The notes below the pieces were generated by a model. The model saw nothing but the letters and a program-made list of their open reading frames with translations. It was not told where the DNA came from and made no database searches. From Rhodobacteraceae bacterium UBA1957 (GTDB lineage Bacteria; Pseudomonadota; Alphaproteobacteria; Rhodobacterales; Rhodobacteraceae): DNA of 18,548 nt. Below are positions 14,856 to 18,548 of this stretch, in pieces. Both the position numbers and the translations under genes were made by a program. The stretch is from assembly GCA_002336405.1 (NCBI GenBank), contig DDEJ01000071.1:1-18548 (forward strand), in the 5' to 3' direction. How positions within the stretch are numbered: position 1 is the first letter of the stretch; every line of letters begins with the position of its first letter.

Positions 14856-16511
14856 GTGCAATATGACTATATTATCGTGGGCGCGGGTTCGGCGGGATGC
14901 GTTCTTGCCAACCGCCTTAGCAGTAATGCCCTGTCAACAGTATTATTGATCGAAGCAGGCCCGGAAAATAACGCTTTATCAATAAAAATACCAGCCGCTG
15001 TCTTGGCGAATCTCAAAAATAAAACCTACAATTGGGCTTATCAAGGCGAGCCAGAGCCAGCGTTGAACGGTCGCCAAATTCAGCACGACCGCGGTAAAAC
15101 GCTGGGGGGATCGTCTTCGATCAATGGTATGGTGTTTATTCGGGGTCATGCGCTTGATTTTGAAGGGTGGCGGCAATCGGGGTGTGTCGGTTGGAGCTAT
15201 GCGGATGTGTTGCCCTATTTTAAGCGCATGGAATCCTACAGTCATGGTGGCGATGCCTTTCGCGGTGCCGAGGGCCCGCTCAATGTATACCGGCCCAACC
15301 CAAAAGAGCCGCTGGCACAGGCGTTTATAAAGTCTGGCGAACAAGCCGGCTATCCTGTTACCGATGACATCTGTGGTTACCGTCAAGAGGGGTTTGGCAG
15401 TTTGGATCGCAGCGTCTACGCCGGCGAGCGGTGGAGCACGGCCCGCGCCTATCTTGACCCGGTGCGGGACCGCCCGAATTTGACAGTGGTGACAAAAGCG
15501 CAGGTGCAGCGTCTGGTGATTGAAGGGGGCACGGCCACCGGTGTGGTTTATAAGGACCGCCGGGGAAAGATAACCAATGTCCACGCACAGCGCGAGGTCA
15601 TTCTAAGCGCTGGTGCGGTCGGCTCTCCACAGCTTTTGATGCTGTCGGGCATCGGTCCGGCCGAGCATTTGCAAGCCATGGGCATTGATGTGGTTGCAGA
15701 CATGCCCGGTGTTGGGCAAAACCTGAACGATCACCCTGATTTTGTACTCAAATATAAATGCACTCAACCGGTATCCCTGTGGCCGAAAACCAAACCGCTT
15801 GGAAGGGTCGCTGCCGGGGTGCGCTGGCTGCTGACCCGCAAAGGTGTTTGTGCCTCGAACCATTTTGAAGTTGTCGGTTGCGTGAGGTCAGGTCCAGGGG
15901 TCGAATATCCTGACATACAACTCACCATGTCTCCGGTGGCAGTGGACGACGATACTTGGAAACCTTTGCAAGAGCATGCTTTTCAAATTCATGTGGGCCT
16001 GATGCGCGCCCATAGCCGTGGCAAGATCGAACTGCGGTCCTCTGATCCCACTGTACCACCGCGTATTTTTGTGAATTATTTGCAAGACCCCCGCGACAGG
16101 GTCTTGATGCGTAAGGGCATTCGAATGGTGCGAGAACTGGTGGATCAAGCGGCGTTCAAAGAATTGCGGGGCGCTGAGATTTTCCCCGGTGATAGCGCGC
16201 AAAGCGATACAGATCTTGATACGCATCTCAACAGTCACACGACAACGCAGTGGCATCTGTCGTGCACGGCAAGAATGGGTCCAAAGACAGATCGGGGGGC
16301 GGTGGTCGATACCAGCGGACGGGTCCATGGGATCGCAGGCTTGCGGGTTGTTGATGCCTCTATCATGCCCATGGTGACCAACGGTAACACCAACAGCCCA
16401 ACAATCATGATCGCTGAAAAACTCAGTGACGATATCCGGGGCTATACTGCCTTGCCGCGCATCGAGGCAGACTTTTGGCAGCACCCCGACTTTGAAACCT
16501 CCCAGCGTTGA
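14856..16511 (+). CDS. GMC-family FAD oxidoreductase, choline-dehydrogenase-like
   Basis: This flavoenzyme oxidises an alcohol, classically choline to betaine aldehyde. In 551 residues (normal for BetA) it shows the FAD-binding GAGSAG at 9-14, the Glu in LIEAG at about 33, the GMC signature GKTLGGSSSINGMVFIRG at 80-97, the second signature SAGAVGSPQLLMLSGIG near 251-267, and the catalytic pair: His467 in QWHLSCTARMG and Asn in NGNTNSPT at 509-516. The start is a GTG with GAGGG about 8 nt upstream. The BetI-like neighbour supports a choline-type substrate, and the divergent aldehyde dehydrogenase could take the next step. GMC enzymes vary widely in substrate, so another alcohol is possible. 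A VOC gene follows after 52 nt in the same direction. Confidence 0.92.
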   Translation: MQYDYIIVGAGSAGCVLANRLSSNALSTVLLIEAGPENNALSIKIPAAVLANLKNKTYNWAYQGEPEPALNGRQIQHDRGKTLGGSSSINGMVFIRGHALDFEGWRQSGCVGWSYADVLPYFKRMESYSHGGDAFRGAEGPLNVYRPNPKEPLAQAFIKSGEQAGYPVTDDICGYRQEGFGSLDRSVYAGERWSTARAYLDPVRDRPNLTVVTKAQVQRLVIEGGTATGVVYKDRRGKITNVHAQREVILSAGAVGSPQLLMLSGIGPAEHLQAMGIDVVADMPGVGQNLNDHPDFVLKYKCTQPVSLWPKTKPLGRVAAGVRWLLTRKGVCASNHFEVVGCVRSGPGVEYPDIQLTMSPVAVDDDTWKPLQEHAFQIHVGLMRAHSRGKIELRSSDPTVPPRIFVNYLQDPRDRVLMRKGIRMVRELVDQAAFKELRGAEIFPGDSAQSDTDLDTHLNSHTTTQWHLSCTARMGPKTDRGAVVDTSGRVHGIAGLRVVDASIMPMVTNGNTNSPTIMIAEKLSDDIRGYTALPRIEADFWQHPDFETSQR

Positions 16512-16563
16512 GAGCCTATGCGTTGGCGCGATAAATCGAATTTCAGGATAAAGGAATGAACCT

Positions 16564-16950
16564 ATGATTGGATATGCAATGGTTGGGGCCAGCGACTTGA
16601 AACGCTCTACGGATTTTTATGATGCTCTTTTAGCCCCGCTGGGGTTGGAAAAAGTTGAACTGGACATGGTCTATACCGCTTACGCGCCAAAAATTACGCC
16701 TGGCGATATTGAGTTTTATGTCACCAAACCGTTTGATCAGAACGCCGCGACAGCCGGAAACGGCAGCATGGTGGCTTTCAAGGTCGATCAGCGCCGTTGC
16801 GTTGATCTTTTTCATCAGATAGGGCTGGAAAATCAGGGCCTAGATGAGGGCGCACCGGGCCTACGCCCCGCAGACGGGACGGTCTATTACGCTTATGTGC
16901 GGGACCCTGATGGCAACAAAATCTGTGCCTATTGCGAGGGCTTAACTTAA
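16564..16950 (+). CDS. VOC-superfamily (glyoxalase/dioxygenase-fold) protein with altered metal-ligand positions
   Basis: This small 128-residue protein has the paired beta-alpha-beta-beta-beta modules of the VOC fold. Recognisable parts are VGASDLKRSTDFYDALL at 7-23, AFKVDQRRCVDLFH at 71-84, EGAPGLRP at 95-102 and VRDPDGNK at 112-119. In the many glyoxalase-like relatives I know, the residue before VAF is His and the residue after DPDGNKI is Glu, both metal ligands. Here they are Met69 and Cys121, so normal metal binding is doubtful. An AAGGA site precedes ATG 16564; the earlier ATG at 16556 hits a stop at once. It lies between the GMC and GcvT-like genes in one transcription unit. Its role is unknown. 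Confidence 0.85.
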   Translation: MIGYAMVGASDLKRSTDFYDALLAPLGLEKVELDMVYTAYAPKITPGDIEFYVTKPFDQNAATAGNGSMVAFKVDQRRCVDLFHQIGLENQGLDEGAPGLRPADGTVYYAYVRDPDGNKICAYCEGLT

Positions 16951-17023
16951 AATTGTGCTCCTCCGGACTGCTTGACCCGTTATCATAGCCTGCTTTTTTG
17001 ACCCTCGAAAAAGGTAAAGATCC

Positions 17024-18184
17024 ATGTGTGCTGTTCCCGTACCTCCCGCGCAAAATTATTTCAAAATTTATGCGGGAAGTACGGAATTATCACCTTTTCA
17101 CGGGTGCTATGCCACCGAAGATACGGTGCTTCGGACTTGCGCGGGGCGGTTTTTTGTTCATGACAATGGCGATGACATGGTCGCAGCCTATTGGGCCTTG
17201 CGCAAAAAAGCGGTGCTTTATGACGTGCCCGAGCGGCCAGTAGAAATATCGGGACCTGAGGCTTTAGCTTTTTTGGAAAAAATCTTTGCCCGTCAGATTT
17301 CTTCGCTAGTGATCGGGCGGGGATATTATACTTTGGCGTGTACCCATAGCGGTGGTCTGTTCATGGATGGAATTCTCTTCCGGCTGGACGAGACGCGGTT
17401 CTGGTTTGTACAGCCCGATGGTGACATGCATACGTGGTTGCTGGCGCATAATACCGGCTTTGACGTGACGATTTCAGATCCGAAGTCCCGTGTCCTGCAG
17501 CTTCAAGGTCCGGCGTCTTTTACCATTATGAACGCGGCATCGGGTGGGGCTATTGACCGTGAGATGGGGTATTTTCATGCGGGGTTTTTCGACATAGGTG
17601 GGCAAGAAGTCTACGTCTCCCGAACCGGTTGGACGGGGGAGTTGGGATATGAGATCTACACGCAGGGTGCTGCCACCGATGGCCCGCAATTGTGGCAACA
17701 TCTGATGAAATCCGGACACGATCACGGGATGATTTTTGGCGCAATGCACTCGATGAATATCCGCCGAATAGAGGCGGGCATTTTAGACAGTGGAAGCGAC
17801 TTTGACACGTCGATGACGCCTTTCGAGGCGGGTTTGGAGCGGTTTATTGATCTGAAAAAAGACCAGTTTATCGGAAAAGAGGCACTTTTGAGCGCCAAGC
17901 GCGGCAAGCGGCTTTATGGTTTGACCTGCAAAGACCTAACACCGTGCAGGGGTGATGCTATCTTTGCCGAAAATGTGCAGGTTGGTGTTGTCACGACCGG
18001 GGCGCAGTCGCCCTTCCTTGCGGTAGGCATTGGATATGTGCGATTTTATGAGGCAGGGCCTTGGCCGGGCAAAAAGTTGTTGGTGTATGCGAGCGGTGGT
18101 GGGCAGGCGGAATGTGAGATTCTCGAGCCGCCGTTCTACAATCGCGACAAGCAAACGCCTAGGGTATTTCAATCGAAGGGTTGA
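17024..18184 (+). CDS. GcvT-family protein, probable folate-dependent demethylase (paralogue 2)
   Basis: The 386-residue protein is co-linear with the copy at 5845-7014, offset by one residue over most of its length. Shared blocks include DVPERPVEISGPEA at 67-80, SDPKSRVLQLQGPAS at 151-165, SRTGWTGELGYEIY at 199-212, RRIEAGIL at 247-254 and TPFEAGL at 265-271. It has the same FMDG (113-116) in place of the GcvT DD pair. The N-terminal 45 residues and the C-terminal tail differ from copy 1, so the two are old duplicates rather than a recent repeat. An AAGG site lies about 9 nt before ATG 17024, 73 nt after the VOC gene. The two copies may act on successive methyl groups or on different substrates; this is inference. 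Confidence 0.87.
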   Translation: MCAVPVPPAQNYFKIYAGSTELSPFHGCYATEDTVLRTCAGRFFVHDNGDDMVAAYWALRKKAVLYDVPERPVEISGPEALAFLEKIFARQISSLVIGRGYYTLACTHSGGLFMDGILFRLDETRFWFVQPDGDMHTWLLAHNTGFDVTISDPKSRVLQLQGPASFTIMNAASGGAIDREMGYFHAGFFDIGGQEVYVSRTGWTGELGYEIYTQGAATDGPQLWQHLMKSGHDHGMIFGAMHSMNIRRIEAGILDSGSDFDTSMTPFEAGLERFIDLKKDQFIGKEALLSAKRGKRLYGLTCKDLTPCRGDAIFAENVQVGVVTTGAQSPFLAVGIGYVRFYEAGPWPGKKLLVYASGGGQAECEILEPPFYNRDKQTPRVFQSKG

Positions 18185-18330
18185 AACTTGCCAAGACCGT
18201 ACTGCAAAGGCATGTATTTGGGGACACTAAGGTCCCTTGCACTGAGGTTGCAGTTCTACCCAGACACTATACCGTCTTACCCGACCAAGGAAGATTGCCC
18301 TCAGGCTGGTCATTCAGGGCGTTTGCATTT

Positions 18331-18548
18331 TTAATTTTTGCTCTGATGGGACCTAGCTATCAAATCCTGTGATTTAATATGGCTGTTTTTATAAACAATT
18401 GTCGGTTTGCGTTTGTGCCGTTGTTTCATGGCTTGCAAGGGCGTTCTGCTGCCCAAAGTTGATTGTGCAAGCGGGTGGTTATAAAGCCAAACATAGCGGT
18501 GCAGCGTCGTCCCCAGCTTATCGCCAGATCCAACAGGTTGTCTTTGCA
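18331..18548 (-). pseudogene. C-terminal part of an insertion-sequence transposase (IS481/IS3-type integrase core), cut by the window edge
   Basis: An open minus-strand frame runs from the window end to TAA at 18331-18333 (about 71 codons). It reads HRYVWLYNHPLAQSTLGSRT and then PLQAMKQRHKRKP. This is the typical end of DDE transposases of the IS481/IS3 group, where a YNxxxxxSxLGxxTPxxA motif follows the catalytic Glu. After KRKP the usual LF-type tail appears only in the neighbouring frame (NRQLFIK, ending in a TGA), which suggests a frameshift and decay. The rest of the element lies outside the window, so whether it is intact there is unknown. Confidence 0.7.

Noticed and set aside
18220..18236. 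GGGAC...GTCCC hairpin as terminator of the plus-strand operon
   Set aside because: The stem is only 5 bp and no T-run follows, so it is too weak to call.
18181..18372. Plus-strand 63-residue open frame after the second GcvT-like gene
   Set aside because: No ribosome-binding site or motif, and its end overlaps the transposase fragment on the opposite strand.

Overview
The window looks like chromosomal DNA of a marine alphaproteobacterium of the Roseobacter type. This is inferred from the gene content (a TRAP transporter, a betaine/TMAO-type ABC importer, several GcvT-fold methyltransferase-like proteins, BetI-like control), the moderate GC content and the style of the predicted proteins. No rRNA or tRNA gene and no CRISPR array was seen.

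Left part (1-3865), all on the minus strand: a complete three-gene TRAP transporter (binding protein 1860-2885, small permease 1299-1805, large permease 31-1299), preceded by a two-CBS-domain protein (3341-3865). Two gene-poor gaps (2886-3340 and 3866-4359) flank the CBS gene. The second gap may hold the decayed tail of a BetI-like regulator.

Central and right part (4360-18184): a divergent catabolic cluster read outward from a short shared control region at about 13727-13908. The minus-strand operon encodes, in order, a periplasmic binding protein of the OpuAC/TmoX type, a ProV-type ATPase, a fused double permease, a cytoplasmic molybdopterin oxidoreductase of the BisC/DMSO-reductase family, a GcvT-family protein and an aldehyde dehydrogenase. 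The plus-strand side encodes a BetI-like TetR regulator, then a choline-dehydrogenase-like GMC oxidoreductase, a small VOC-fold protein and a second GcvT-family paralogue. Gaps inside the minus operon are very short (2 nt twice), so co-expression is likely.

Taken together, the cluster looks built to import a methylated onium compound or an N-/S-oxide, change its redox state, remove methyl groups (probably to tetrahydrofolate) and oxidise an alcohol/aldehyde side chain. The combination of a BisC-type molybdoenzyme, two GcvT paralogues and a betaine-type importer matches no pathway that I can name; the substrate is unknown and the pathway is inference. At the right edge (18331-18548) lies the C-terminal part of an insertion-sequence transposase that runs off the window, so the cluster borders mobile DNA there.
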